A stretch of DNA of 64,000 bases from Bacillus sp. EB600 (lineage in GTDB: Bacteria > Bacillota > Bacilli > Bacillales > Cytobacillaceae): assembly GCF_024494385.1 (NCBI RefSeq), contig NZ_JAEVLT010000001.1, positions 434,001 to 498,000 of the forward strand, given 5' to 3'. Positions 28,395-37,481 of the stretch are shown here, in pieces. The first letter of the stretch is position 1, and every line of letters starts with the position of its first letter. Both the position numbers and the translations under genes were made by a program. The notes under the pieces were generated by a model. It was given only the letters and a program-made list of their open reading frames with translations. It made no database searches and was not told where the DNA came from.

Positions 28395-30569
28395 TCATTG
28401 ACCCTGTGGAGTATTTTGCTGGGCTGCTTGATTTGGATCAGCATTCTGTACTTTTGCATCAGCTGTAGGAGAATTTTGACCATTCTGCTGACGCTGCTTC
28501 TTCAAATTAAAGTACGCATCCAGCACACGGCGGCCGATGTTTCCATTAATTGTCGGCCCTGTACTTCCTTGGTATGCCCATGGAACTAAAACCGCCATAG
28601 CAATCTCGGGATTGTCATACGGTGCAAAAGTGACAAGACTTAAGTTCATGACCTCTGGAGGGATTTTACCAAACTTTTTCCGTTCCGGTCCATCATAAAA
28701 GGCCTGTGCTGTTCCAGTTTTGGCCGCAGGGCTGTAGTCCACACCCGCAAAGTATGATACTGCCGTTCCAGGTCGTACTTGCGCTACCATTCTAAAACCC
28801 TCCTGAACCCGTTTAATCCAGTCATCTTGGGCATCAATTCTATTTAAAATTTTCGGTTGAATCTCTTCAACAATTGGACCTAGTTTGCTGTTATCAGCTG
28901 ATGGTTCGCGAATTTCCTTAACAATATGGGGCTGAACTCGATAGCCACCATTGGCTATCGTTGAAACATATTGTGCAAGCTGCATGTTCGTATAGGTATC
29001 ATACTGGCCGATCCCAATGTCCATTAATAAACCTGGTATTGGTAGTGATGGCCCTTTATAACCACTCGCTTCATTAGGTAAATCAATTCCGGTTTGCGTA
29101 CCAAGCCCAAATTGGCTAAAGGACTGGCGAAGCGTATTATATGTGTCATAATTTAATGACAATCCCTGTCCGGAAGCATAATGTCCGCCTGCCATGGCAA
29201 TCACTGTTTTCCACATATATACATTGGAGGAAACTTGAAGAGCCGTTAAATCATTAATTGTCCCAAAGGTTTTCCAAGATTTCTTTGTCGGTGTACCTTT
29301 AATATTTAATGGTTCGTCCAGCTGCGTTGAACCCGGTTTTATGGCACCCGTTTTATAACCGGTTAGAATGGTTGCACCTTTAACAGCAGATCCTACGTTA
29401 TAGGAAGTGGTGATATTTCCCAGAGCAAAATCTTTCATCTTGGTTTTTCCCGCTTCATCTTTACCAATTTGCTTTCCAGCCATCGTTAAAACGTCCCCCG
29501 TATGGGGATCCATTAGAACAACGAAGGCTCTGTCCAATAAAGCCGTATTCCCAGACTGCTTAGCTTTTAATAGCTCATCTGAAATAATGCTTTCAACCTG
29601 CTGCTGCAGGTCCATGTCGATTGTCAGGACGAGATCATTTCCTCGTTGGCCATCTGCAACAGTCTCCGTGGATAAAATTTCCCCGGACTTATCTGTTACA
29701 TTTTTCATCTTAGCTTTTTGTCCCTGAAGAACATCTTCGTACTGCATCTCAATATAGCTTTTCCCAACGCGGTCATTTCGGCTGTACCCTTGGGCAAGAT
29801 ATTTATCAAGCTGCTCTTTTGGAAGTCCTTCTTCAGATGAGGAGACATTTCCTAATACAGTTTTAAGTGTATCCCCGAAAACATACTTTCGTTCCCAATC
29901 TGTCGTTGTATCAACACCTGGCAGTTTCTCAAGATTTTCACTAATGATTGCGTACTCCTGTGGAGTCACATCTTTATTTTTTACAATTTGCGGTGTTAAG
30001 GCATACCCACTGTTAAATTGTCTAAAAATAGCAACAGTATTTAGGTTTAAACTAGCAAGCTCTTTGTTTGTAATTCTTTTTAATTGAAGATTATAAATCT
30101 GTTTATCATCCAATTTCTTTTGTGCAAATAATGACCATTCTTTTTTCGTGATTAACCCTTTGGCTTTATCCGGATTCTTCAAGATCCAAAAATCCTTTTT
30201 ATCACGGTCATGGATTTTGGTTTTTAATGTTTCGGGATCACCCATCGAAATTAGTTTTGATAGTTTTTCTGCAGTCTTAAGCATTTCCTGCTGGTCAGCA
30301 TTTTGTTTTTTCGTATAGGTAATTGCATTTAATGGAGTATTATCAACAATAGCTTTTCCATTTCGGTCATACATCTTTCCGCGCGGGACAGGGTTGTTTA
30401 CTGTTACATCATCTGTTCTTTGAATTTCCCGCTTATAATCATCGCCATACACGATTTGAACAACTCCTAAGCGGAGAATGAGCAATGAAAACAGTAAAAA
30501 TACAACAAAAAATAACATATTAAAACGAAAAGAAACATACTTTTTCTTTTTTTTCGTTTTTGTATTCAA
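28395..30569 (-). CDS. pbpA: Class B penicillin-binding protein PbpA (PBP2 type)
   Basis: About 724 residues from TTG 30569 (10 nt after AAAGGAAG). An in-frame ATG at 30602 has no ribosome site. A Lys-rich N-terminal tail leads to one membrane helix (MLFFVVFLLFSLLILRLGVVQI), then the dimerisation domain and the transpeptidase domain. Active-site motifs are SAVK (in YNVGSAVKGAT), SSN (ALQVSSNVYMW) and KTGTA. It cross-links peptidoglycan in side-wall growth and outgrowth. The C terminus is low-complexity Gln/Asn/Ala. The gene neighbours the MFS gene as in B. subtilis. Confidence 0.93.
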   Translation of the reverse strand: MNTKTKKKKKYVSFRFNMLFFVVFLLFSLLILRLGVVQIVYGDDYKREIQRTDDVTVNNPVPRGKMYDRNGKAIVDNTPLNAITYTKKQNADQQEMLKTAEKLSKLISMGDPETLKTKIHDRDKKDFWILKNPDKAKGLITKKEWSLFAQKKLDDKQIYNLQLKRITNKELASLNLNTVAIFRQFNSGYALTPQIVKNKDVTPQEYAIISENLEKLPGVDTTTDWERKYVFGDTLKTVLGNVSSSEEGLPKEQLDKYLAQGYSRNDRVGKSYIEMQYEDVLQGQKAKMKNVTDKSGEILSTETVADGQRGNDLVLTIDMDLQQQVESIISDELLKAKQSGNTALLDRAFVVLMDPHTGDVLTMAGKQIGKDEAGKTKMKDFALGNITTSYNVGSAVKGATILTGYKTGAIKPGSTQLDEPLNIKGTPTKKSWKTFGTINDLTALQVSSNVYMWKTVIAMAGGHYASGQGLSLNYDTYNTLRQSFSQFGLGTQTGIDLPNEASGYKGPSLPIPGLLMDIGIGQYDTYTNMQLAQYVSTIANGGYRVQPHIVKEIREPSADNSKLGPIVEEIQPKILNRIDAQDDWIKRVQEGFRMVAQVRPGTAVSYFAGVDYSPAAKTGTAQAFYDGPERKKFGKIPPEVMNLSLVTFAPYDNPEIAMAVLVPWAYQGSTGPTINGNIGRRVLDAYFNLKKQRQQNGQNSPTADAKVQNADPNQAAQQNTPQGQ

Positions 30570-30709
30570 TGAACATACACTTCCTTTTGGATCAAACCTC
30601 ATAATCTTTATTGTAAAAGAAAAAGTACTTTTTGGCTACGAGGAACCTCTGCCAATTTTGGAATTAGAAAAGGACAGTGCGATTTTTTTATAATTTCCTT
30701 GAGGACGAT

Positions 30710-30749
30710 AAAAAACACGATGAGAATTCAGTTCCTCATCGTGTTTTTT
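30710..30749. terminator. Terminator at the 3' end of the MFS gene
   Basis: AAAAACACGATGAG and CTCATCGTGTTTTTT flank a 10-nt loop. It overlaps the last codons of the MFS gene and lies upstream of pbpA. Confidence 0.82.
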
Positions 30750-31962
30750 GGATTGTTGGTAATTGTACTTTTTTTATGAACAAATAAATGCATGAGTGTC
30801 CCGCTCCTAAAATTAACAGCAATACCGGGATACTTTCTTCGGTGAAAAAAGTGATGGATGCTAAGAATAGTAAAATGGAAACAATCCGGCCGACATTCAA
30901 GAAAATTTCCCGAACAACAATATACTCAATACGCATCTCAGCAGCCTTCCAGCCTGTTCCAATAACATCATAGGTTGTTGAAATGTACGGAACAAGCAGT
31001 AGTGGATAAGCGACTGCGATGACAGCAGCATAGATAATCAACTTTACAAAATTAAGATCCCAAATGATTAAAAAAATGGCTGCATATAAAATAATCCCGC
31101 CCAAGAAAATAGCCTTTTTTCGGTCATTCCTTTTAATAAGGCGTGATGCTAAATAATAAGCAACGAACGAAATGCCGGAATTGATTAGTCCATATGTACC
31201 TAGTGCAAGTTCACTTCCCGTTGAAACATAAACAAATACTGAGATGACAAATAAGAATGTCCCTTCACGCAATCCCTGAAAGAAATGAGCGTTCGTAACA
31301 AGTCGCCAATTATCATTCTTTTTCCGTTCCTGCAAAATACGTTGAAAGCAGTACCTCCCATTGGCTGGCCGTGGCTTCAAGGAAAAGCTTAAGAATACAG
31401 CAATAGCAAATAAGCTTAGGGATAGACCAAATACAATTGAATATCCCGTGAATTTCTCCAATCGAGTAATGATAAATCCTGCTCCAATTGGACCAATCAT
31501 TCCGCCGGTAGAGGATAAGATTCCTAAAAACCCATTAAAGAAATCTCTCGTTTCAGGCTCTGTTATTTCAAACGTAAGGACGTTATAGGCGAGCCAATAA
31601 AACCCGTAACCAATGCCAAGTAAGCCGCCAAGTAAAAGTAGATACTTTGATGCATTTGTGCCAGTAAAGAGAACCATTAAGTAAAAAAGTGCTAAGAAAA
31701 TAACACCTATTCTGAGCACAATGACCCTGTCTATTTTCTTTGCCCATCTCCCAGCTAGAATAAAGGTTATTGGCTGGAGCACGACAATGGATAAATTATA
31801 AAAAGCTAAATCAGAAAATTCACCAGATTGCTTCCAAAGATAAATATTCACAAATGTATTGGAAAGGGCCACACTTAGCGAATATAAACCACCAATCATT
31901 AACAACAGTGTCAAGTCTCTTGTTAATTCAACATCACCAAGAATCTTATATTTTTTTAGCAT
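30736..31962 (-). CDS. yqgE: MFS transporter YqgE
   Basis: 408 residues with about 12 membrane helices. The motif between TM2 and TM3 is AGRWAKKIDRVIVLRIG, an MFS loop. Conserved blocks LLGIGYGFYWLAYNVLTFE and GLREGTFLFVISVFVY match YqgE of bacilli. The substrate is unknown. Position between sodA and pbpA agrees with B. subtilis. Confidence 0.82.
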   Translation of the reverse strand: MLKKYKILGDVELTRDLTLLLMIGGLYSLSVALSNTFVNIYLWKQSGEFSDLAFYNLSIVVLQPITFILAGRWAKKIDRVIVLRIGVIFLALFYLMVLFTGTNASKYLLLLGGLLGIGYGFYWLAYNVLTFEITEPETRDFFNGFLGILSSTGGMIGPIGAGFIITRLEKFTGYSIVFGLSLSLFAIAVFLSFSLKPRPANGRYCFQRILQERKKNDNWRLVTNAHFFQGLREGTFLFVISVFVYVSTGSELALGTYGLINSGISFVAYYLASRLIKRNDRKKAIFLGGIILYAAIFLIIWDLNFVKLIIYAAVIAVAYPLLLVPYISTTYDVIGTGWKAAEMRIEYIVVREIFLNVGRIVSILLFLASITFFTEESIPVLLLILGAGHSCIYLFIKKVQLPTIQKTR

Positions 31963-32029
31963 AACGACTCCCCTTTGTTCTTAAGGGTAGTCTTTATCAA
32001 GCCGCTTAGACTTATTCATTACAAGCTAT

Positions 32030-32067
32030 AAAAAGAAAAGACAGCCGATTGGCTGCCTTTTCTTTTT
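32030..32067. terminator. sodA terminator
   Basis: AAAAGAAAAG, CAGCC-loop-GGCTG, CTTTTCTTTT: a stem rich in A/T at its base and GC at the top, 14 bp after the sodA stop. Confidence 0.8.
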
Positions 32068-32080
32068 AAAAATTATCCAC

Positions 32081-32689
32081 TTATTTTGCTGCACTATAAC
32101 GTTTAGAAGCTTCGTCCCAGTTAACAACATTCCAAAATGAAGTAATATATTCTGGACGACGGTTTTGATATTTTAAGTAATAAGCATGCTCCCAAACATC
32201 AAGACCAAGAACTGGTGTTTTTCCCTCAGATAATGGAGAGTCTTGATTTGCTGTGCTTGTTACTTCTAATTCGCCATTATTTACAACAAGCCATGCCCAG
32301 CCAGAACCAAAACGGCCAGTTGCAGCTTTTCCAAACTCTTCTTTAAAGCTTTCAAAAGAGCCAAATTTCTTTGTGATGGCATCAGCTAGTTCACCACTTG
32401 GTGCGCCGCCGCCATTTGGAGAAAGAAGTTGCCAGAAAAGTGAATGGTTAGCGTGCCCGCCGCCATTATTACGAACGGCCGTACGAATTGCTTCTGGAAC
32501 GGCGTCAAGGTTGGCTACTAATTCCTCAACTGATTTTGATTCTAATTCAGCATTTCCTTTAATTGCGTTGTTTAAATTTGTTACATATGTGTTGTGATGT
32601 TTAGTGTGATGGATATTCATTGTTTCCTTATCAATGTGTGGTTCAAGTGCATCGTATGCATACGGTAATTGTGGTAATTCAAATGCCAT
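32081..32689 (-). CDS. sodA: Superoxide dismutase (Mn/Fe family)
   Basis: 202 residues. Start ATG 32689 is 9 nt from GGAGG; the ATG at 32698 overlaps it. The metal ligands are in [26 protein letters not shown], and [15 protein letters not shown] (Asp and His). Gly-Gly near the second ligand and [22 protein letters not shown] point to the Mn form. It removes superoxide in the cytoplasm. Confidence 0.96.
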   Translation of the reverse strand: MAFELPQLPYAYDALEPHIDKETMNIHHTKHHNTYVTNLNNAIKGNAELESKSVEELVANLDAVPEAIRTAVRNNGGGHANHSLFWQLLSPNGGGAPSGELADAITKKFGSFESFKEEFGKAATGRFGSGWAWLVVNNGELEVTSTANQDSPLSEGKTPVLGLDVWEHAYYLKYQNRRPEYITSFWNVVNWDEASKRYSAAK

Positions 32690-32749
32690 TTTTTCCATCC
32701 TCCATGTATTAACATTTTTTAGCCCTATTCCACTCTATAATCGTTCTGA

Positions 32750-32768
32750 CTTTAGAATGGTTCTAAAG
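32750..32768. promoter_or_regulatory. Palindrome in the sodA leader, PerR-like
   Basis: CTTTAGAATGGTTCTAAAG has perfect 8-bp arms around three bases, just downstream of the predicted start point. Its core TTAGAATGGTTCTAA fits the 7-1-7 layout of Fur-family operators and agrees with the PerR consensus TTATAATnATTATAA at 11 of 14 places. Regulation by PerR is an inference. Confidence 0.45.
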
Positions 32769-32779
32769 CTCTTGAGCAT

Positions 32780-32808
32780 AGATTACCAAAGTTAGGTAAA
32801 CCTTTCAA
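32780..32808 (-). promoter_or_regulatory. Candidate sodA promoter
   Basis: Minus strand TTGAAA (32803-32808), 17-bp spacer, TAATCT (32780-32785). The leader to the ATG would be about 85 nt and contain the palindrome at 32750. Confidence 0.55.
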
Positions 32809-32994
32809 ATGAAATGCTCGAAATCCAAACATATTTAAAATATCCATTTGTAATAAAATTTATACATTTAGCATCAACAGGCTAACTGGCATTTAAAAAT
32901 TTCGAAAAATTGTCATGATTCCCTAAACAAGCACTCTGTCAACGATTTTTGTCATACCCCCGCTTTTTCCTTTCTAATTTCTGTAAAATCTATA

Positions 32995-33026
32995 TTGACA
33001 TGTTGTAAATAATTGATTTAAATCAA
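32995..33026 (+). promoter_or_regulatory. fnr-like gene promoter with an overlapping palindrome
   Basis: A perfect -35 TTGACA (32995-33000), a 17-bp spacer and TTAAAT (33018-33023). The exact palindrome TTGATTTAAATCAA (33013-33026) covers the -10. It has the TTGAT-N4-ATCAA form of the E. coli FNR site. A regulator bound here should block polymerase, so autorepression is the simplest reading. Confidence 0.65.
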
Positions 33027-33055
33027 ATTTGAGGGGATAAAAAGGAGCGGAGAGT

Positions 33056-33751
33056 ATGGAGAAAGATAGCGTGTCTTTATATAGATTATTGATGCAATTT
33101 TTTGGAGATAAAGAACAAATACACAAGGTTAGATCTGATACTGTTCTCTTTCAAGAAAAAGACCCAGTAGAGCATATCTACCTGCTGCTAAAAGGAAGCA
33201 TTTCGATTGGAAGAGTTCATTTAAGAGGAAAAGAATTTATCTTAAAGATCCTTCATAGTCGGGAAACATTAGTGGAATATCAGCTTTTTTCTTCCAATCC
33301 GTATTATCACTTTTATGGTAAAACACTTTCAGATTGTGAACTGTTCCTAATTAAACGAGAGCAATTTGAGGACTTTATTAAAAATGATCCACAGGCACTA
33401 ACTACTTTTGTTTCCTGGTTAAGCACCAGCTATTTAAAGGCCCAGATGAAATGTCAGGATTTAATTATGAACGGAAAAAAAGGTGGCCTTTATTCCATCT
33501 TGATCCGGCTTTGCCATTCCTATGGGATCCCAACAGAAGAAGGAATTCTCATTGACTTGCCGATAACTCATCAAGAATTAGCGAATTTAACCTATGGAAC
33601 GAGAGAGGTTATTCAGCGGTCATTAAAGGAATTACGTGAAAAAGAGATTATTTATTATGACCAACAAAAGTTCATCGTTAAAAAATTAAGCTATTTAAGA
33701 CAATCCGTTGATTGTCAAAATTGTGCAAATGAAATTTGCGGATTGAATTAA
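33056..33751 (+). CDS. fnr: Crp/Fnr-family regulator with Fnr-type C-terminal Fe-S ligands
   Basis: 231 residues. A cyclic-nucleotide-binding-like beta roll (about 15-120) is followed by a dimer helix and a winged HTH (about 165-215, THQELANLTYGTREVIQRSLKEL). Three C-terminal cysteines C220, C223 and C228 have the C-x2-C-x4-C spacing that holds the 4Fe-4S cluster in B. subtilis Fnr (C227, C230, C235). It is thus probably an oxygen-sensing anaerobic regulator. The recognition helix has E-V-I-Q-R rather than the usual E-x-x-G/S-R. Ribosome site AAAGGAG. Confidence 0.8.
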   Translation: MEKDSVSLYRLLMQFFGDKEQIHKVRSDTVLFQEKDPVEHIYLLLKGSISIGRVHLRGKEFILKILHSRETLVEYQLFSSNPYYHFYGKTLSDCELFLIKREQFEDFIKNDPQALTTFVSWLSTSYLKAQMKCQDLIMNGKKGGLYSILIRLCHSYGIPTEEGILIDLPITHQELANLTYGTREVIQRSLKELREKEIIYYDQQKFIVKKLSYLRQSVDCQNCANEICGLN

Positions 33752-33764
33752 AAAGGACCAAACA

Positions 33765-33813
33765 GGGCCGGAATTATCATTCTCCACATTGATGATTCCG
33801 GCCCCTCATTTTT
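33765..33813 (+). terminator. Terminator after the fnr-like gene
   Basis: GGGCCGGAATTATCAT and ATGATTCCGGCCC pair around a 10-nt loop, with one bulge, followed by TCATTTTT. Confidence 0.85.
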
Positions 33814-33925
33814 CGTGCCGCTCTTAAATTAGTTTGTCATGCACTTTGAAATGGGTCATTTCTTGTTTATTATCTTAATCAAAGCTAAAATAAAGGAAAA
33901 GTCTCACTCAGTAAGGGTGGTAATA

Positions 33926-34699
33926 TTGAACGTTTTCAAGCAATTTTATAAAAGTCTATACTCACCAAAGGACATCGCAACATACCGGTTTCAAGGGATT
34001 GGAAAAACGATTTTATTTGTTTTTCTACTCTCCCTTCTCTCCATCCTGCCTTCCGTAACTTTTATTAGTACATCCATTATAAACGGAATTGATTCTGCCC
34101 GGGCAATCATAAATGATGATTTACCCTCGTTCAACATAAAAAATGAACAATTAACGGCAAATACTTCCGTGCCGGTTACAATTAACAAAGATCATTTTAC
34201 TGTCATTCTAGACCCAACCGGGGCTGTATCTACTAAAGAGCTGGCAGGGACAGATAACACCTTTGCCATTTTAAAAAATGAATTTGTCTTTGCAGCAGGA
34301 GGACAAACTGAAAGCTATGCCTACTCGATGATAAATGGGATAGATTTCACAAGCCAAGATTTACTCCATTTCATCGATCTTGTAAATGGGGTAAAAGCGA
34401 TTATTATTCCGATTATATCCTTAGTCCTGTATCTGTTCACCTGTGCAGCAAATTTTATCGAGATATCAATTTTGGCCTTAATTGGTTTACTGTTAAAAAA
34501 CCTTGCGGGAAGAAGATTAACTTACGGGCACCTATGGCGAATGGCAACATATAGTGAAACATTACCTACATTGTTTTTTACTATTATGGCGGCAATTAAA
34601 ACTACTGTTCCAATGAGCTTTTTAATCAATTGGTTTGTGGTGATTGTTATCTTATATGTAGCAATAAATGAAATCCCCAAACCAAAGACAAAAGCTTGA
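33926..34699 (+). CDS. DUF1189 family membrane protein
   Basis: 257 residues from TTG 33926 behind AAGGGTGG; the ATG at 33839 has no ribosome site. The opening NVFKQFYKSLYSPKDIATYRFQGIGKTI and LLSILPSVTFI define DUF1189. There is one N-terminal membrane helix, an extracytoplasmic domain (about 60-160), and about four C-terminal helices. Function is unknown. The gene lies in the yqgB-yqgC part of the map, between the fnr-like gene and yqfZ. Confidence 0.78.
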   Translation: MNVFKQFYKSLYSPKDIATYRFQGIGKTILFVFLLSLLSILPSVTFISTSIINGIDSARAIINDDLPSFNIKNEQLTANTSVPVTINKDHFTVILDPTGAVSTKELAGTDNTFAILKNEFVFAAGGQTESYAYSMINGIDFTSQDLLHFIDLVNGVKAIIIPIISLVLYLFTCAANFIEISILALIGLLLKNLAGRRLTYGHLWRMATYSETLPTLFFTIMAAIKTTVPMSFLINWFVVIVILYVAINEIPKPKTKA

Positions 34700-34757
34700 G
34701 GCTGAAGATCCCTCGCATTCGAAGCAAGGAAAGTCCAAAGAAATAGATTCTGTTTCT

Positions 34758-34795
34758 AAAAAAACGCACTTAAAAACAACCGGGTGCGTTTTTTT
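34758..34795. terminator. Terminator between the DUF1189 gene and yqfZ
   Basis: AAAAAAACGCAC and GTGCGTTTTTTT flank a 14-nt loop. Confidence 0.82.
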
Positions 34796-34859
34796 ACGTT
34801 CTAAGATATGGTGGACAAGCATACCTATGTACAAACTTCTTTTCCGGAGGCTTGTCCAA

Positions 34860-35189
34860 ATGAAAAAATTGCTTGGCGTGCTATTATCATGTTTGATCAT
34901 ATACAGTATTTATTTTGACCTCTCCGTTGGAACCCTTCCGCAAACAGATACAAAGAGGGTTGAAGCTGTAGCAAAGCCTGAAATAAGTACAAATACAAGT
35001 ATCCCCCACTTTGAAGAAAGGGTTGAGGCTGGCGATACCCTGATCTCCATTGTAGAACATCGAATTAAAAAACAACTCCCCGTACCAATTTCTAAGTTAA
35101 TTCATGATTTTGAAACCCTTAACTCCGGCCAAAGTGCTGAAAAGATCCAAATAGGGAAAAGCTACGCCTTTCCCGACTATAAAAAATAA
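34860..35189 (+). CDS. yqfZ: LysM-like secreted or anchored protein YqfZ
   Basis: 109 residues from ATG 34860 (9 nt after CCGGAGG). The N-terminal segment [20 protein letters not shown] is a signal or anchor. The C-terminal part [15 protein letters not shown] ... [21 protein letters not shown] is a degenerate LysM repeat. It sits directly upstream of ispG, the place of yqfZ in B. subtilis. Peptidoglycan or spore-coat binding is inferred from LysM. Confidence 0.78.
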   Translation: MKKLLGVLLSCLIIYSIYFDLSVGTLPQTDTKRVEAVAKPEISTNTSIPHFEERVEAGDTLISIVEHRIKKQLPVPISKLIHDFETLNSGQSAEKIQIGKSYAFPDYKK

Positions 35190-35222
35190 AACTCTAATAT
35201 ATGGGAATCCTATTCCTTCTTC

Positions 35223-35252
35223 TTGTCAAGAACGCTTAAAGACTGATAGAAT
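35223..35252 (+). promoter_or_regulatory. Candidate sigma-A promoter of ispG
   Basis: TTGTCA (35223-35228), 18-bp spacer, TAGAAT (35247-35252), about 50 bp before the ispG start. Confidence 0.5.
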
Positions 35253-35304
35253 AAAATCGAATTGTTTTATTACCTATGCATTCTTAAAGGAGAGCGAATT
35301 CCAC

Positions 35305-36414
35305 GTGAGTGAAATCATACATCGTTCAAAAACCCGTCCAATCAAGGTTGGAAATTTAACGATTGGCGGCAGTAATGAGATCATTATTCAAAGTATGACA
35401 ACAACGAAAACACATGATGTTGACGCAACCGTTGCCGAAATTAAACGACTCGAAGATGCAGGCTGTCAGATCGTTCGTGTTGCTTGTCCGGATGAACGTG
35501 CTGCGAATGCGATTCCGGAAATCAAAAAAAGGATTACTATCCCTCTAGTGGTTGACATTCATTTTGATTATAAATTAGCCCTAAAAGCAATCGAAGGCGG
35601 AGCTGATAAAATTCGGATTAATCCAGGAAATATCGGCAAACGTGAAAAAGTGGAAGCTGTTGTTAAAGCTGCTAAAGAGCGGGGAATCCCAATTCGAATT
35701 GGTGTAAATGCAGGATCACTTGAAAAACGAATCTTAGATAAATATGGTTATCCTACTGCAGATGGAATGGTCGAGAGTGCCTTGCATCACATTAAAATCC
35801 TCGAAGATTTAGACTTTCACGACATCATTGTCTCAATGAAAGCATCTGATGTTAACTTGGCTATTGAAGCCTATGAAAAAGCTGCTCGAACATTTGATTA
35901 TCCTTTGCACTTAGGGATAACAGAATCAGGAACCTTATTTTCCGGAACGGTTAAAAGTGCTGCCGGTTTAGGAGCAATTATTAATAAGGGAATTGGAAAT
36001 ACAATGCGTATTTCTCTTAGTGCGGATCCTGTACAAGAAGTTAAGGTTGCCAGAGAGCTTCTTAAAGTATTTGGACTTTCCTCCAATGCGGCTACGCTCA
36101 TTTCTTGCCCTACCTGTGGAAGGATTGAAATTGACTTAATTAGTATTGCAAATGAGGTTGAAGAATACATTTCAAAAATTAAGGCTCCAATAAAGGTTTC
36201 TGTTTTAGGTTGTGCCGTAAACGGCCCTGGAGAAGCCAGAGAAGCAGATATCGGTATAGCCGGTGCTCGTGGCGAAGGCCTGCTTTTCCGCAAAGGTGAA
36301 ATTGTCCGCAAAGTCCCTGAAGCACAAATGGTAGAGGAATTAAAGAAGGAAATTGATCAAGTAGCTGAAGAATATTTTCAGAAGAAAGCTGCAGAGGCGA
36401 ATGCTGCAAAATAG
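35305..36414 (+). CDS. ispG: 4-Hydroxy-3-methylbut-2-enyl-diphosphate synthase (IspG)
   Basis: 369 residues from GTG 35305 behind AAAGGAGAG. It makes HMBPP in the MEP isoprenoid pathway, one step before IspH, also in this window. An N-terminal TIM barrel ([14 protein letters not shown] ... [10 protein letters not shown] ... RINPGNIG) is followed by the 4Fe-4S domain with ISCPTCGR and [18 protein letters not shown], giving three Cys and a Glu ligand. A family A repeat starts at the base after its stop codon. Confidence 0.96.
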   Translation: MSEIIHRSKTRPIKVGNLTIGGSNEIIIQSMTTTKTHDVDATVAEIKRLEDAGCQIVRVACPDERAANAIPEIKKRITIPLVVDIHFDYKLALKAIEGGADKIRINPGNIGKREKVEAVVKAAKERGIPIRIGVNAGSLEKRILDKYGYPTADGMVESALHHIKILEDLDFHDIIVSMKASDVNLAIEAYEKAARTFDYPLHLGITESGTLFSGTVKSAAGLGAIINKGIGNTMRISLSADPVQEVKVARELLKVFGLSSNAATLISCPTCGRIEIDLISIANEVEEYISKIKAPIKVSVLGCAVNGPGEAREADIGIAGARGEGLLFRKGEIVRKVPEAQMVEELKKEIDQVAEEYFQKKAAEANAAK

Positions 36415-36561
36415 AAAAGCGGAAGCGCCCGTTTAGCGCACGACAGGACTGGAGCACACCGACTAAGATAAAGGAAACACGAAGAGCGATAGCGCATTCG
36501 TGCTTGACTTATCGTAGGGAGATGGGCGAAGTACACTAGTCGCTGGGCGCTGGAGCTAGAC
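36415..36561 (+). repeat. Family A intergenic repeat, single copy after ispG
   Basis: Starts AAAAGCGGAAGCGCCCGTTT immediately after the ispG stop and ends GTCGCTGGGCGCTGGAGCTAGA. It is in the same orientation with respect to the upstream gene end as the copies at yqgX and yqfW. Confidence 0.94.
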
Positions 36562-36644
36562 ATTTATCTAAGTTCAAAACGTTATACTTTCTTATTTTAA
36601 ATAAAAAAAGCACAAACGCCCAAATTATAAGTTCGTAACCATGA

Positions 36645-36676
36645 AGAAACCCGGTAGAGATACCGGGTTTCTTTTT
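36645..36676. terminator. Bidirectional terminator between ispG and yqfX
   Basis: AGAAACCCGGTA, loop GAGA, TACCGGGTTTCTTTTT. Strong GC-containing stem with the better T-run on the plus strand. Confidence 0.82.
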
Positions 36677-36693
36677 GCCCCTATGCAAGAGAT

Positions 36694-37290
36694 TTAAAAA
36701 AACGGGGTGATAAAGATGCCGATGATAATCGATACCACACCGATACCAATTGCCCAAGCACCGAGCCCCCGCGCTCCTCTGCTTCTGGCAATAAACCCCA
36801 CAATAATTCCTGCAGCACCGAAAAGAATTGGCATAACAAATAGGGAAATAATCGACAATGCTATTGCTAAAAAGCCAATGCCTGTACCTGCCTGTGCTTT
36901 CCCCTCGGCGTTATCATTGCTTCTAGCCTTTCCAAGCGAGACAGGAGCTGCGATCTCAGCAGCCGTCTCTTCTCGATTAGAAGAAGGAATGTTCTGGGTT
37001 TTTTGACGCGAAACAGGTGCAGCAATCTCAGCAGCAGCTTCTTCACGATTCTTTGTAGAAGTAACTGCTGGCGCCTTTTTTATTGAAACAGGGACAACCG
37101 CCAGCTCGTGAGAAGTTTCTTCACGATTATTGGAAGCAGTCGAAGTAATTGGACTTTTCTTAAGTGAAACCGGTCCCACAAGCTCACAAGAGGTTTCCTC
37201 TCCAAATTTAGAAGGAGTAGTCGGAGTAACCCCAAGTAAAGCACTTTGGCGAAGTTCTTTCACTTTATTGTCATTTTCCTGATCTGCCAC
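36694..37290 (-). CDS. yqfX: YqfX-like protein with N-terminal repeats and a two-helix membrane tail
   Basis: 198 residues from GTG 37290 behind GAGGG. Four degenerate repeats of the form N-R-E-E-T-A-A-E-I-A-A-P-V-S-L-x-K occur at about residues 29-46, 55-72, 81-97 and 105-121, a 24-26-residue period. The C-terminal 65 residues form two membrane helices (IGFLAIALSIISLFVMPILFG, IGIGVVSIIIGIFI) around a GFIARSRGARGLGAWA loop. B. subtilis YqfX occupies the same place and is shorter. Function is unknown. Confidence 0.75.
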   Translation of the reverse strand: MADQENDNKVKELRQSALLGVTPTTPSKFGEETSCELVGPVSLKKSPITSTASNNREETSHELAVVPVSIKKAPAVTSTKNREEAAAEIAAPVSRQKTQNIPSSNREETAAEIAAPVSLGKARSNDNAEGKAQAGTGIGFLAIALSIISLFVMPILFGAAGIIVGFIARSRGARGLGAWAIGIGVVSIIIGIFITPFF

Positions 37291-37481
37291 ATGTATCCCT
37301 CACTTTCAGTTGTAGGAGCATACTTATTGTTTGCAAACGGAGGCTTTTTAATATGACAATGTTTGTCTATATCGTCCCTTCCTTAATATAACGAGTAAAA
37401 GAAAGATAATTTACCTTCAGAGTTGTATTTCTTTTTGATAAAATAAGAAATGGAATTGGATAAATTGAAGGAGTTCTTACT

